From: JALZDI01 sp036259355
Lineage (GTDB): Bacteria; Actinomycetota; Actinomycetes; Propionibacteriales; Nocardioidaceae
Assembly (NCBI GenBank): GCA_036259355.1
Contig: DATABY010000184.1
Span: 1 to 17,538, forward strand
Direction of reading: 5' to 3'
DNA: 17,538 nucleotides
The notes below the pieces were generated by a model. It was not told where the DNA came from, made no database searches, and saw only the letters and a program-made list of their open reading frames with translations. Position 1 is the first letter of the stretch; each line of letters opens with the position of its first letter. Below are positions 7,494 to 14,247 of this stretch, in pieces. A program made the position numbers and the translations under genes.

Positions 7494-7637
7494 TTCGGAG
7501 CGACGCCCCCTTTTCGTGTTCCCGGCCGCTGCGCGGAGGTCACGTCAACCTTACGTCGGCCTCGGGCACGGTGCGACCAGTCCCCGCGGGTACGCTGGAC
7601 CGTCCCGGTCGCAGCGTCATGCAGTGAGGCAACATCT
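7494..7637. promoter_or_regulatory. divergent promoter region pspA / DUF3043 gene
   Basis: This 144-nt spacer separates the two divergent starts. Candidate -10 boxes are TAAGGT on the minus strand (7553-7548, toward pspA) and TACGCT on the plus strand (7591-7596, toward the DUF3043 gene). No convincing -35 boxes were found, so these are weak assignments. Confidence 0.3.
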
Positions 7638-8234
7638 GTGTTTGGTCGTCGTACGGCGAAGAAGAGCGAGCCCGAAACCGTCGAGCAGGCGGCCCTCCGG
7701 CCCGGCGCCAAGGGACGCCCGACGCCGAAGCGCAGCGAGGCCGAGAAGGCGCGCAAGCAGCGGATGACGGCTCCCCGCAGCCGCAGGGAGGCGTCGGCTC
7801 TGCAGCGTGAGCGGATGCGCGCGGAGCGTGAGAAGCGGATGAAGGGGATGAAGAGCGGCGACGACCAGTACCTGCCGGCTCGCGACCGGGGGCCGGTGCG
7901 CCGCTTCGTCCGCGACTTCATCGACGCGCGCCGGGGCGCCGGCGAGTTCCTGCTGCCGCTGCTGGTGCTGATCCTGCTGCTCAGCTTCCTCGGCGAGAGC
8001 ATGGTGTGGGCGCGGTCGGCCACCGCCACGCTCTGGCTGCTGATGATCGTGCTCACCACGATGGACACGGTCCTACTCCAGTGGCGGCTCGGACGGGCGC
8101 TGAAGCAGCGCTTCCCCGACACCTCCACCAAGGGCGCGAAGTTCTACGGCCTGCTGCGCAGCACGCAGCTGCGCTTCCTGCGGATGCCCAAACCGCAGGT
8201 CAAGCCCGGCGCCCAGCTGCCGACCCGCTACTAG
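7638..8234 (+). CDS. DUF3043 family membrane protein
   Basis: The 198-residue product starts at GTG (VFGRRTAKKSEPETVEQAAL), with a GAGG Shine-Dalgarno 11 nt upstream. Longer in-frame starts would run through pspA sequence. The first 100 residues are highly charged and basic (PKRSEAEKARKQRM, REASALQRERMRAEREKRMK), probably cytoplasmic. Two membrane segments follow: about 104-119 (FLLPLLVLILLLSFLG) and 129-148 (TATLWLLMIVLTTMDTVLLQ). The C-terminus reads STKGAKFYGLLRSTQLRFLR. This layout is characteristic of the DUF3043 family of actinobacteria. Function is unknown. The divergent position next to pspA is suggestive of an envelope role only by context. Confidence 0.85.
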   Translation: MFGRRTAKKSEPETVEQAALRPGAKGRPTPKRSEAEKARKQRMTAPRSRREASALQRERMRAEREKRMKGMKSGDDQYLPARDRGPVRRFVRDFIDARRGAGEFLLPLLVLILLLSFLGESMVWARSATATLWLLMIVLTTMDTVLLQWRLGRALKQRFPDTSTKGAKFYGLLRSTQLRFLRMPKPQVKPGAQLPTRY

Positions 8235-8305
8235 GTGGCTGACGTCCGCCGCGGCTGGCTGCGCGATAGCGCTCACCCCGGCGGAGGCAAGGGTTGTCGG
8301 CTGCG

Positions 8306-8311
8306 TAGGGT
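8306..8311 (+). promoter_or_regulatory. candidate -10 box of a leaderless aldo/keto reductase transcript
   Basis: TAGGGT matches the TANNNT pattern and is followed by exactly six bases and the ATG at 8318. No other Shine-Dalgarno at normal spacing is convincing (only a GGGG run next to the ATG). It has the same geometry as the boxes before the GNAT gene and nadA. Confidence 0.42.
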
Positions 8312-8317
8312 CGGGGC

Positions 8318-9325
8318 ATGGAGTTCCGCAACCTGGGTTCGAGCGGTCTGAAGATTTCCGAGATCGCGTACGGCAACTGGCTCACGCACGGCTCGCAGGT
8401 GGAGGAGGACCAGGCGAAGGCCTGTGTCCGCCAGGCCCTGGAGGAGGGCATCACCACGTTCGACACCGCCGACGTGTACGCCAACACCGCTGCCGAGGAG
8501 GTGCTCGGGCGCGCGCTGGAGGGTCAGCGTCGCGAGTCGCTGGAGATCTTCACCAAGGTCTACTTTCCCACCGGACCGGGTGGCCCCAACGACCACGGCC
8601 TGTCGCGCAAGCACATCCACGAGTCGATCAACGGCTCGCTGCGGCGGCTCAAGACCGACCACATCGACCTGTACCAGGCGCACCGCTTCGACCACGAGAC
8701 GCCGCTCGAGGAGACCATGGAGGCGTTCGCCGACGTGGTCCGGCAGGGCAAGGCGCACTACATCGGCGTGTCGGAGTGGACGGCGCAGCAGATCCGGGAC
8801 GGGCACCGGCTGGCCCGGGAGCTCAAGATCCCGTTCGTCTCCAACCAGCCGCAGTACAACATGCTGTGGCGGGTGATCGAGGCCGAGGTGGTCCCCACCT
8901 CGCAGGAGCTCGGGATCGGCCAGATCGTGTGGTCCCCGATCGCCCAGGGCGTGCTCACCGGCAAGTACGCGCCGGGCGCGGAGCCGCCGCCGGGTTCGCG
9001 CGCCACCGACGAGAAGGGCGGCGCCGACTTCATCACCCGGTTCCTCAACGACGACGTGCTGACGCGGGTGCAGCAGCTCCAGCCGCTGGCCGACGAGGCC
9101 GGGCTGTCGCTGGCGCAGCTCGCGGTCGCCTGGGTGCTGCAGAACGCCAACGTCTCGGCCGCCATCATCGGAGCCTCCCGCCCCGAGCAAGTCACCGAGA
9201 ACGTCAAGGCCGCCGGCGTGCGCCTCGACGCCGAGCTGCTGAAGCGGATCGACGAGGTGCTCGATCCCATGGTCGAGCGTGACCCCGGCCAGACCCGGTC
9301 ACCGAAGCGCCGCAACTTCTCCTGA
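8318..9325 (+). CDS. aldo/keto reductase (Kv-beta-like family)
   Basis: This 335-residue cytosolic NADPH-dependent oxidoreductase reduces aldehydes or ketones. The AKR catalytic tetrad is visible: D49 and Y54 in FDTADVYANTAAEEVLG, K80 in IFTKVYF and H122 in DLYQAHRFD. The fold markers ISEIAYGNWLTHG, HYIGVSEWTAQQI, SNQPQYNMLWR, IVWSPIAQGVLTGKY and the C-terminal cofactor segment AAIIGASRPEQVTENVKAAG are all present. These place it with the voltage-gated potassium channel beta-subunit-like AKRs. Length is normal (about 320-340). Substrate cannot be told. The gene is 83 nt after DUF3043, with its own candidate promoter, and ends at a hairpin shared with the convergent small gene. Confidence 0.93.
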   Translation: MEFRNLGSSGLKISEIAYGNWLTHGSQVEEDQAKACVRQALEEGITTFDTADVYANTAAEEVLGRALEGQRRESLEIFTKVYFPTGPGGPNDHGLSRKHIHESINGSLRRLKTDHIDLYQAHRFDHETPLEETMEAFADVVRQGKAHYIGVSEWTAQQIRDGHRLARELKIPFVSNQPQYNMLWRVIEAEVVPTSQELGIGQIVWSPIAQGVLTGKYAPGAEPPPGSRATDEKGGADFITRFLNDDVLTRVQQLQPLADEAGLSLAQLAVAWVLQNANVSAAIIGASRPEQVTENVKAAGVRLDAELLKRIDEVLDPMVERDPGQTRSPKRRNFS

Positions 9326-9351
9326 ACCGCGCCGGTACGGCGTACAGACCC

Positions 9352-9387
9352 TGACGCCTCACCAGCGAGGTTTGCGGTGAGGCGTCA
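9352..9387. terminator. bidirectional hairpin between convergent genes
   Basis: A perfect 12-bp inverted repeat (TGACGCCTCACC at 9352-9363 and GGTGAGGCGTCA at 9376-9387) with a 12-nt loop lies between the stop of the aldo/keto reductase (9325) and the stop of the minus-strand gene (9403). The position fits a bidirectional terminator. No clear U-run follows. Confidence 0.65.
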
Positions 9388-9402
9388 ATCGTGGCGCACG
9401 CG

Positions 9403-9606
9403 TCAGGCGTGCAGCGACATCGGTCCGTAGACCTCGCGCCCGTCCTCGTAGAGGCGTACGGCGTCCGCCCCGGCGTCGGCCAGGTCGCGCCAGACCTCCC
9501 CGAGCCAGCTCTCCGCGTCCCCCTGCGCCGGGAACTCCTGGTCGTCGTACTCCCCCACGGAGACCTCCGCGCCGGAGGCATCCTCGAAGCGCCACGTCCA
9601 GGCCAT
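9403..9606 (-). CDS. small actinobacterial protein of unknown function
   Basis: A 67-residue acidic soluble protein starts MAWTWRFEDASGAEVSVGEY. It contains DAESWLGEVWRDLADAGADA and ends EDGREVYGPMSLHA. I recognise this as a small conserved protein type of actinobacteria without assigned function. The ATG at 9606 is chosen over an upstream in-frame start at 9708 because an AGAGGA Shine-Dalgarno lies about 8 nt before it and the longer reading would cross the riboswitch. It is transcribed away from the cobalamin riboswitch; only about 30 nt separate its start from the riboswitch aptamer, so the two promoters must overlap. The protein is too small for any domain call. Confidence 0.75.
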   Translation of the reverse strand: MAWTWRFEDASGAEVSVGEYDDQEFPAQGDAESWLGEVWRDLADAGADAVRLYEDGREVYGPMSLHA

Positions 9607-9633
9607 CAGCGTGTTCCTCTCAGTGATACGGTC

Positions 9634-9760
9634 ATCCGCAGCAACGATGCCACGCGCAGGGGAAGCCGGTCGAAATCCGGCGCTGACCCGCAACCGTAGG
9701 CCGCCCACCGCAACACACCCGGGCGGCGAGCCGGAGCACCTGCGAGTGGCCGCGGCTCCA
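9634..9760 (+). promoter_or_regulatory. cobalamin riboswitch (aptamer)
   Basis: The conserved core is clear: GGGGAA (9659-9664), the GCCGG/CCGGC hairpin with loop TCGAAAT (9665-9681), CTGACCCGCAACCGTAG (9683-9699), and a B12-box-like GAGCCGGAGCACCTGCG (9728-9744). Helices close as expected: GCCAC-G-CGCAGG (9649-9660) pairs with CCTGCG-A-GTGGC (9739-9750) with one mismatch, and a perfect 7-bp GCCGCCC/GGGCGGC arm lies at 9700-9727. A TACGGT at 9627-9632 is a possible -10. By family knowledge, adenosylcobalamin or a related cobalamin binds and shuts the downstream genes off. The boundaries are approximate. Confidence 0.92.
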
Positions 9761-9831
9761 GATAACCGTCGAGGTCTGCGGGGCGGAGCCGGGTCGATCC
9801 TCTGGCAGCACGTACCACCGCGCGGCCGGGA

Positions 9832-9877
9832 GTGAGGTCCGGTTCGGTCTCGGAACCGTGCACCACGAAGGACTCAC
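9832..9877 (+). promoter_or_regulatory. possible Shine-Dalgarno-sequestering hairpin (riboswitch expression platform)
   Basis: GTGAGGTCC (9832-9840) can pair with GGACTCAC (9870-9877) with one bulged G, covering part of the GAAGGA ribosome site (9867-9872) of the gene at 9882. A smaller hairpin GGTTC/GAACC (9841-9845, 9853-9857) nests inside. This would suit translational control by the riboswitch. It was found by eye and not folded. Confidence 0.45.
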
Positions 9878-9881
9878 ACCC

Positions 9882-10556
9882 ATGGCGCTCATCGCCCGCC
9901 TCATCGCGGTCGTCGTGACCACGCTGGTCGCCCTCGCCGGCGTCCTGGCCCTGGCCGGCCCCGCCCACGCCGAACCCGGCTTCAAGTTCTGGGCGTACTA
10001 CCACCTGACCAACGGCAAGTGGGTCACGTCGGACAAGGGCGCGGACAGCGTCACCCCCGAGGACGGTGACGTGGAGGGCTTCCGCTACGCGACCACCACC
10101 GCCACCGAGTTCGACCGTCCGCCGCGGGCCGTGCCGACGTTCGAGGACATCTGCGCGGACACCGAGGCGGCGCAGGGCCAGAAGCGCATCGGGCTCGTGA
10201 TCGACTACGGCACGCCGCAGGACGCCGCCGCCGGGGACACCCCGCCGCCGGCGGAGGCCGCCTGCGCGGCCGTGCCGGCGGACGCCACCGCGCAGCAGGC
10301 CCTGGAGTCGGTCAAGCCGCTACGGATCGAGGGCGGCCTGATGTGCGCGATCGACGGCTACCCGTCCTCCGAGTGCGCCCCGGAGGTCAAGAACGCCAAT
10401 GTCCCGGCCACCGAGGAGCCGGTCGACCTCACACTCCCCGGGGAGGCCGACCAGCAGTCCGCCGAGAGCAGCGTGCCCTGGCCGCTGGTGGGCGTCGGTG
10501 CGCTCGTGCTCGTGCTGGGCGGCGGCGCGGTCGTGCTGGCCCGCCGGCGCGCCTGA
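9882..10556 (+). CDS. exported, membrane-anchored SCO2322-family protein
   Basis: The 224-residue product has a signal peptide (residues 1-30, MALIARLIAVVVTTL...GPAHA, cut after AHA). It continues with an extracytoplasmic domain beginning EPGFKFWAYYHLTNGKW, four cysteines (C91, C128, C155, C165; two disulfides possible) and a C-terminal membrane helix at about 199-220 followed by RRRA. Gene context and the FKFWAYYHL region fit the SCO2322 family, found beside CbiQ-type transporters in actinobacteria. The function is not established; a role presenting the substrate to the ECF transporter is inference. GAAGGA lies 9 nt before the ATG at 9882. An in-frame GTG at 9858 is less likely because it would put eight residues before the signal peptide. 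It is the first gene of the riboswitch-controlled unit, 15 nt before the next gene. Confidence 0.82.
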   Translation: MALIARLIAVVVTTLVALAGVLALAGPAHAEPGFKFWAYYHLTNGKWVTSDKGADSVTPEDGDVEGFRYATTTATEFDRPPRAVPTFEDICADTEAAQGQKRIGLVIDYGTPQDAAAGDTPPPAEAACAAVPADATAQQALESVKPLRIEGGLMCAIDGYPSSECAPEVKNANVPATEEPVDLTLPGEADQQSAESSVPWPLVGVGALVLVLGGGAVVLARRRA

Positions 10557-10571
10557 GGCCCGGCGGCTGCC

Positions 10572-11711
10572 GTGCGCCCGGTCCACCTGCCGTCGTACTC
10601 CCGGGGCCTGCATCCGGGGGCGTGGTGGCTGTGGGCGATCGGGCTGGCCGCCGCCGCCAGCCGCACCACCAACCCGGTGATCCTCGCCCTGGTGCTGGTG
10701 GTGTCGGGGCTGGTGGTCGCCGCCAGACGCAGCGACGCTCCGTGGGGCAACGCGTACGCCGCGTTCCTCAAGCTGGCGCTGCTGATCATTGCGATCCGGA
10801 TCGTGCTGCAGGCGGTGCTGTCCAGCGGCGCGCAGGGCGTCACCGTGCTGTTCACGCTGCCCGAGGTGCCGCTGCCGGAGTTCTTCGCCGGCCTCAAGCT
10901 CGGTGGCGTGGTCACCGCCGAGGCGGTGCTGCGCGCGTTCTACGAGGGTCTGCAGCTGGCCACGATCATCTGCGCGGTCGGCGCCGCCAACGCCCTGGCC
11001 AGCGCCCGCCGGCTGCTGCGCTGTGTCCCCGCGGCGCTGTACGAGGTCGGGGTCGCGACCGTGGTCGCGCTGACGTTCGCCCCGCAGCTGGTCAGTGACG
11101 CCGCCCGCGTCCGCGCCGCCCACCGGCTCCGTGGCCAGAGCGGCACCGGCCTGCGGGCGCTGAGCCGCACCGTGATGCCGGTGCTGGAGGGCGCCCTGGA
11201 CCGGTCGGTCGAGCTGGCCGCCGCGATGGACTCCCGCGGCTACGGGCGTACGACGGACAGCAGCCGCGTCGACCGGCGCATGACCGCGGTGCTGACCTTC
11301 GGCGGGCTGCTCGGTGTCTGTGTCGGCGTCTACGGCCTGCTCGACGCCAGCGCCTCCCCTCTCCTGGGCATGCCGAGCCTGCTGCTGGGGGCCGTGCTCG
11401 CCGCCGGCGGACTCGCACTCGGCGGCCGCCGGACGAGGCGCACCCGGTACCGGCCGGACCCGTGGGCGCTGCCGGAGTGGCTCGTCGCCGGCAGCGGCCT
11501 GGTGGCCGCCGCCGGCCTGTTCGTCACCGGCGCCCTCGACCCCGGCGTGCTGCACCTGCCCGGGCCGCTCGTCGTACCGCCGGTTCCCTGGCTGCCGGTG
11601 CTCGCGGTGCTGGTCGGACTGCTGCCGGCGGTGGCGGCACCGGCACCGCCGCGGTCGGTGCGGCCGTCCGTACGGTCCCCGCAGCCGGACAAGGAAGAGG
11701 TGGCCGCATGA
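10572..11711 (+). CDS. ECF transporter T component (CbiQ/EcfT family)
   Basis: The 379-residue membrane protein couples ATP hydrolysis to an S component in energy-coupling-factor uptake systems. Hydrophobic segments occur at about 17-50, 67-84, 112-140, 157-172 and 239-284. The T-component coupling helices are visible by their XRG motifs: AAHRLRG (182-188) and AMDSRGYG (218-225), which contact the ATPases. It is longer than typical CbiQ (about 250). The excess is a C-terminal region (about 300-360) with two more hydrophobic stretches (LVAGSGLVAAAGLFVTGAL and WLPVLAVLVGLLPAVAA). The start is GTG at 10572, 15 nt after the previous stop. The last codons overlap the ATPase gene by 4 nt (ATGA), showing coupled synthesis. 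Vitamin B12-related cargo is inferred from the riboswitch and the cobU/cobS neighbours. Confidence 0.88.
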   Translation: MRPVHLPSYSRGLHPGAWWLWAIGLAAAASRTTNPVILALVLVVSGLVVAARRSDAPWGNAYAAFLKLALLIIAIRIVLQAVLSSGAQGVTVLFTLPEVPLPEFFAGLKLGGVVTAEAVLRAFYEGLQLATIICAVGAANALASARRLLRCVPAALYEVGVATVVALTFAPQLVSDAARVRAAHRLRGQSGTGLRALSRTVMPVLEGALDRSVELAAAMDSRGYGRTTDSSRVDRRMTAVLTFGGLLGVCVGVYGLLDASASPLLGMPSLLLGAVLAAGGLALGGRRTRRTRYRPDPWALPEWLVAGSGLVAAAGLFVTGALDPGVLHLPGPLVVPPVPWLPVLAVLVGLLPAVAAPAPPRSVRPSVRSPQPDKEEVAA

Positions 11712-13378
11712 TCGAGTTCGACGACGTGAGCGTCACCTACGCGGGTTTGAGCCGGCCCACGCTGGCCAACGTCGACCTGCGCATCGACGAGGGCGAGCTG
11801 TGCCTGGTCGTCGGCCGGACCGGGTCGGGCAAGTCGACGTTGCTGCGGGCCGTCAACGGGCTCGTGCCGCACTTCACCGGCGGGCTGCTGTCGGGCCGGG
11901 TCCGCGTCGACGGACGCGACACCCGCACGCACCGGCCGCGCGACCTCGCCGACGTCGTGGGCCTGGTCGGCCAGGACCCGATGGACGGCTTCGTCACCGA
12001 CGTCGTCGAGGACGAGCTGGCGTACGGGATGGAGTCGCTGGGGCTGCCCCCCAGCGTGATGCGCAAGCGCGTCGAGGAGACGCTGGACCTGCTGGGTCTC
12101 AGCGAGCTGCGCGAGCGGCCGCTGGCCACGCTCTCCGGCGGCCAGCAGCAGCGGGTCGCGATCGGCTCGGTGCTGACCACCCACCCACGCGTGCTCGTGC
12201 TGGACGAGCCCACCAGCGCGCTCGACCCGCAGGCCGCCGAAGAGGTGCTGGCCGCCCTGACCCGGCTCGTGCACGACCTCGGGCTCACCGTCGTCCTCGC
12301 CGAGCACCGGCTGGAGCGGGTGCTGCAGTACGCCGACCGGGTCGTCTACCTGCCCGGCGGCGGCGCGCGCGTCGTGGACGGCGATCCCGCCGAGGTGATG
12401 GAGGTCTCCGACCTGGCGCCGCCGGTGGTGGAGCTCGCCAAGGTCGCCGGGTGGGCTCCCCCGCCGCTGTCGGTGCGCGACGCGCGCCGCAGGGCCGGCG
12501 GGCTGCGCGACCGCCTGGAGGGTCTTCGGGTGGCGCGTTCCGGTGACGCGGCGGACCAAGTGGCGCGTTCTGGTCGGGTCGAGGCGCCTCAACACAGCCA
12601 GAATCCGCCACTCGACGAGGTGCTCGGCCGGGTCAAGGACCTGGTGGTCAGCTACCGGGGGGTGCCGGCGCTGCGCGGGATCGACCTGAGCCTGTGCACC
12701 GGCGAGGTCATGGCGCTCATGGGCCGCAACGGCGCCGGCAAGTCCAGCCTGCTCAAGGCGCTGGTCGGGCTGGTGAGGCCCGCCTCCGGCGCCGTCGACG
12801 TCGGTGGCCACGACCCGGCGCGGACCAAGCCGGCGGACCTGATCCGCGTGGTGGGGCTGGTGCCGCAGGAGCCGGGCGACCTGCTGTACGCGGACTCGGT
12901 CGCCGCGGAGTGCGCCATGGCCGACAAGGACGCCGGCGTGCCTGACGGGACCTGCCGCGAGCTGTTCGACCGGCTCGCGCCCGGTGTACCGGCGGACCGG
13001 CATCCGCGCGATCTGTCGGAGGGGCAGCGGCTGACGCTCGCGCTGGCCGTCGTACTCACCGCCCGGCCACCGCTGGTGCTGCTCGACGAACCCACCCGGG
13101 GGCTCGACTACACCGCCAAGCGACGGCTGGTCTCGGTGCTGCGCGAGCTGGCGGCGGCCGGGCACGGCGTCGTGCTGGCCACGCACGACGTTGAGCTGGT
13201 GGCCGAGGTCGCCCACCGTGTCGTGGTGCTCGGCGACGGCGAGGTGGTCGCCGACGGGCCGGCCGCCGACGTGGTGGTCGCGTCCCCGGCGTTCGCGCCG
13301 CAGGTCGCGAAGGTGCTGTCGCCGCTCCCGTGGCTCACCGTCGAGGACGTGCGTACGGCGCTGGAGACCGCGTCGTGA
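11708..13378 (+). CDS. ECF transporter double ATPase (two fused CbiO/EcfA domains)
   Basis: The 556-residue protein holds two ABC ATPase domains that replace separate EcfA1/EcfA2 subunits. Domain 1 (about 1-235): Walker A GRTGSGKST (36-44), Q-loop Q89, signature LSGGQQQR (142-149), Walker B VLVLDEP (162-168), H200. Domain 2 (about 308-525): Walker A GRNGAGKSS (339-347), Q387, signature LSEGQ (436-440), Walker B LVLLDEP (456-462), H493. The second signature has E for the usual second G. The linker (about 274-303) is low complexity, with VARSG repeated at a 10-residue interval, and is encoded partly by a 54-nt palindrome (12559-12612). The ATG at 11708 overlaps the T gene, with AAGGAAGAGG upstream. 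The end overlaps the S gene by GTGA. Confidence 0.92.
   Translation: MIEFDDVSVTYAGLSRPTLANVDLRIDEGELCLVVGRTGSGKSTLLRAVNGLVPHFTGGLLSGRVRVDGRDTRTHRPRDLADVVGLVGQDPMDGFVTDVVEDELAYGMESLGLPPSVMRKRVEETLDLLGLSELRERPLATLSGGQQQRVAIGSVLTTHPRVLVLDEPTSALDPQAAEEVLAALTRLVHDLGLTVVLAEHRLERVLQYADRVVYLPGGGARVVDGDPAEVMEVSDLAPPVVELAKVAGWAPPPLSVRDARRRAGGLRDRLEGLRVARSGDAADQVARSGRVEAPQHSQNPPLDEVLGRVKDLVVSYRGVPALRGIDLSLCTGEVMALMGRNGAGKSSLLKALVGLVRPASGAVDVGGHDPARTKPADLIRVVGLVPQEPGDLLYADSVAAECAMADKDAGVPDGTCRELFDRLAPGVPADRHPRDLSEGQRLTLALAVVLTARPPLVLLDEPTRGLDYTAKRRLVSVLRELAAAGHGVVLATHDVELVAEVAHRVVVLGDGEVVADGPAADVVVASPAFAPQVAKVLSPLPWLTVEDVRTALETAS
12559..12612. repeat. 54-nt imperfect palindrome inside the ATPase linker
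   Basis: Outer arms AGTGGCGCGTTCTGG (12559-12573) and CCAGAATCCGCCACT (12598-12612) are inverted repeats with two mismatches. The centre is the perfect palindrome GAGGCGCCTC (12581-12590), with further pairing between. The whole could fold as one long hairpin. It is translated in frame as ATPase residues 284-302 (QVARSGRVEAPQHSQNPPL). Ten bases of the left arm (TGGCGCGTTC) also occur 30 nt earlier at 12531-12540, a possible remnant of a second copy. Confidence 0.75.
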
Positions 13379-14247
13379 CCGCGCCCGCCCGGGCCACCAC
13401 GCCGCGGTCGCCCTCGCGGGCGCTCTCGCGGTCGCAGAGCGTCGTGCGCCTGCACCCCCGCTCGGCACTGGCGCTGACCGTCGCGTCGCTGGTCGGGCTG
13501 GCCTCGTTCGCCTGGCCGCTGTTCACCGACCCGGGCAGCGCGCTCGACACCTCCCACTCCGCCGACGCGCCGTGGCTGTTCGTGCTGTTGTTGCCGCTGC
13601 TCGCCGCGGTGGTGCTGGCCGAGCTGACCGAGGGCGGCATCGACGCCAAGGCGGTCGCGCTGCTGGGCATGCTGGCGGCGGTCGGCGCGGCGCTGCGCGC
13701 ACTGGGACCGGGCACCGTGGGGCTGGAACCCAGCTTCGTGGTGATCCTGCTCGGTGGGCGGGTGTTCGGCCGCGGGTTCGGGTTCGTGCTCGGGGCCCTG
13801 GTGGTGTTCGCGGGTGGGCTGGTGACCGGCGGGATCGGGCCGTGGCTGCCGTTCCAGATGTTCGCGGCGGCCTGGACCGGGTTCTTCGCCGGGTCGCTGC
13901 CGGGCTGGCGCGGGCGCGCGGAGGTGTGGCTGCTGGCGGTGTACGGCGTCGTCTCCGGCATCGCCTTCGGGCTGCTGATGAACATGTGGTTCTGGCCGTT
14001 CGCCAGCTACGGCCCCGAGGTCAGCTTCGTCGCCGGCGACCCGCTGGCCGAGAACCTGCACCGCTACCTGCTGTTCTGGGCGACCACCTCGCTCGGCTGG
14101 GACGTCCCCCGCGGGCTGCTCTCCGCGGTGCTGGTCGTCCTCGCCGGCCGGCCGATCCTCAACGCGCTGCGCCGCACCGCCCGCCGGGCCGCCTTCGACG
14201 CCCAGCCCGAGTTCGCCCCCGTTGTTGGCGCGGGGCGGCAAGGCTGA
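13375..14247 (+). CDS. ECF transporter S component (substrate-binding membrane subunit)
   Basis: The 290-residue membrane protein has about 30 basic, S/T/P-rich residues at the N-terminus and then some six hydrophobic segments: about 31-51, 67-82, 92-106, 118-153, 182-206 and 250-265. The central FVVILLGGRVFGRGFGFVLG and GGIGPWLPFQMFAAAWTGFFAG stretches are typical of S-component loops and helices. S components bind the vitamin and give the transporter its specificity. By position between the T/ATPase genes and cobU-cobS, under a cobalamin riboswitch, a corrinoid or B12 precursor is the best guess for cargo; cobalt is an alternative. GTG at 13375 overlaps the ATPase stop by 4 nt and has GGAG about 10 nt upstream. 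Its stop overlaps the next ATG (TGATG). Confidence 0.85.
   Translation: MTAPARATTPRSPSRALSRSQSVVRLHPRSALALTVASLVGLASFAWPLFTDPGSALDTSHSADAPWLFVLLLPLLAAVVLAELTEGGIDAKAVALLGMLAAVGAALRALGPGTVGLEPSFVVILLGGRVFGRGFGFVLGALVVFAGGLVTGGIGPWLPFQMFAAAWTGFFAGSLPGWRGRAEVWLLAVYGVVSGIAFGLLMNMWFWPFASYGPEVSFVAGDPLAENLHRYLLFWATTSLGWDVPRGLLSAVLVVLAGRPILNALRRTARRAAFDAQPEFAPVVGAGRQG

Noticed and set aside
7500..7530. GGAAC on the minus strand upstream of pspA as an ECF sigma -35 box
   Set aside because: The only CGTC-like -10 partner lies about 12 nt away, not the required 16-18 nt, so the stress-sigma promoter is not supported.
9858..9881. GTG at 9858 as start of the SCO2322-family gene
   Set aside because: It would place the Shine-Dalgarno GAAGGA inside the coding region and add residues before a clean signal peptide.
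11330..13468. A 712-codon minus-strand open frame opposite the transporter genes
   Set aside because: It is a shadow of the T and ATPase genes, whose motifs are complete on the plus strand. The antisense product is H/R/Q/G-rich with no domain.
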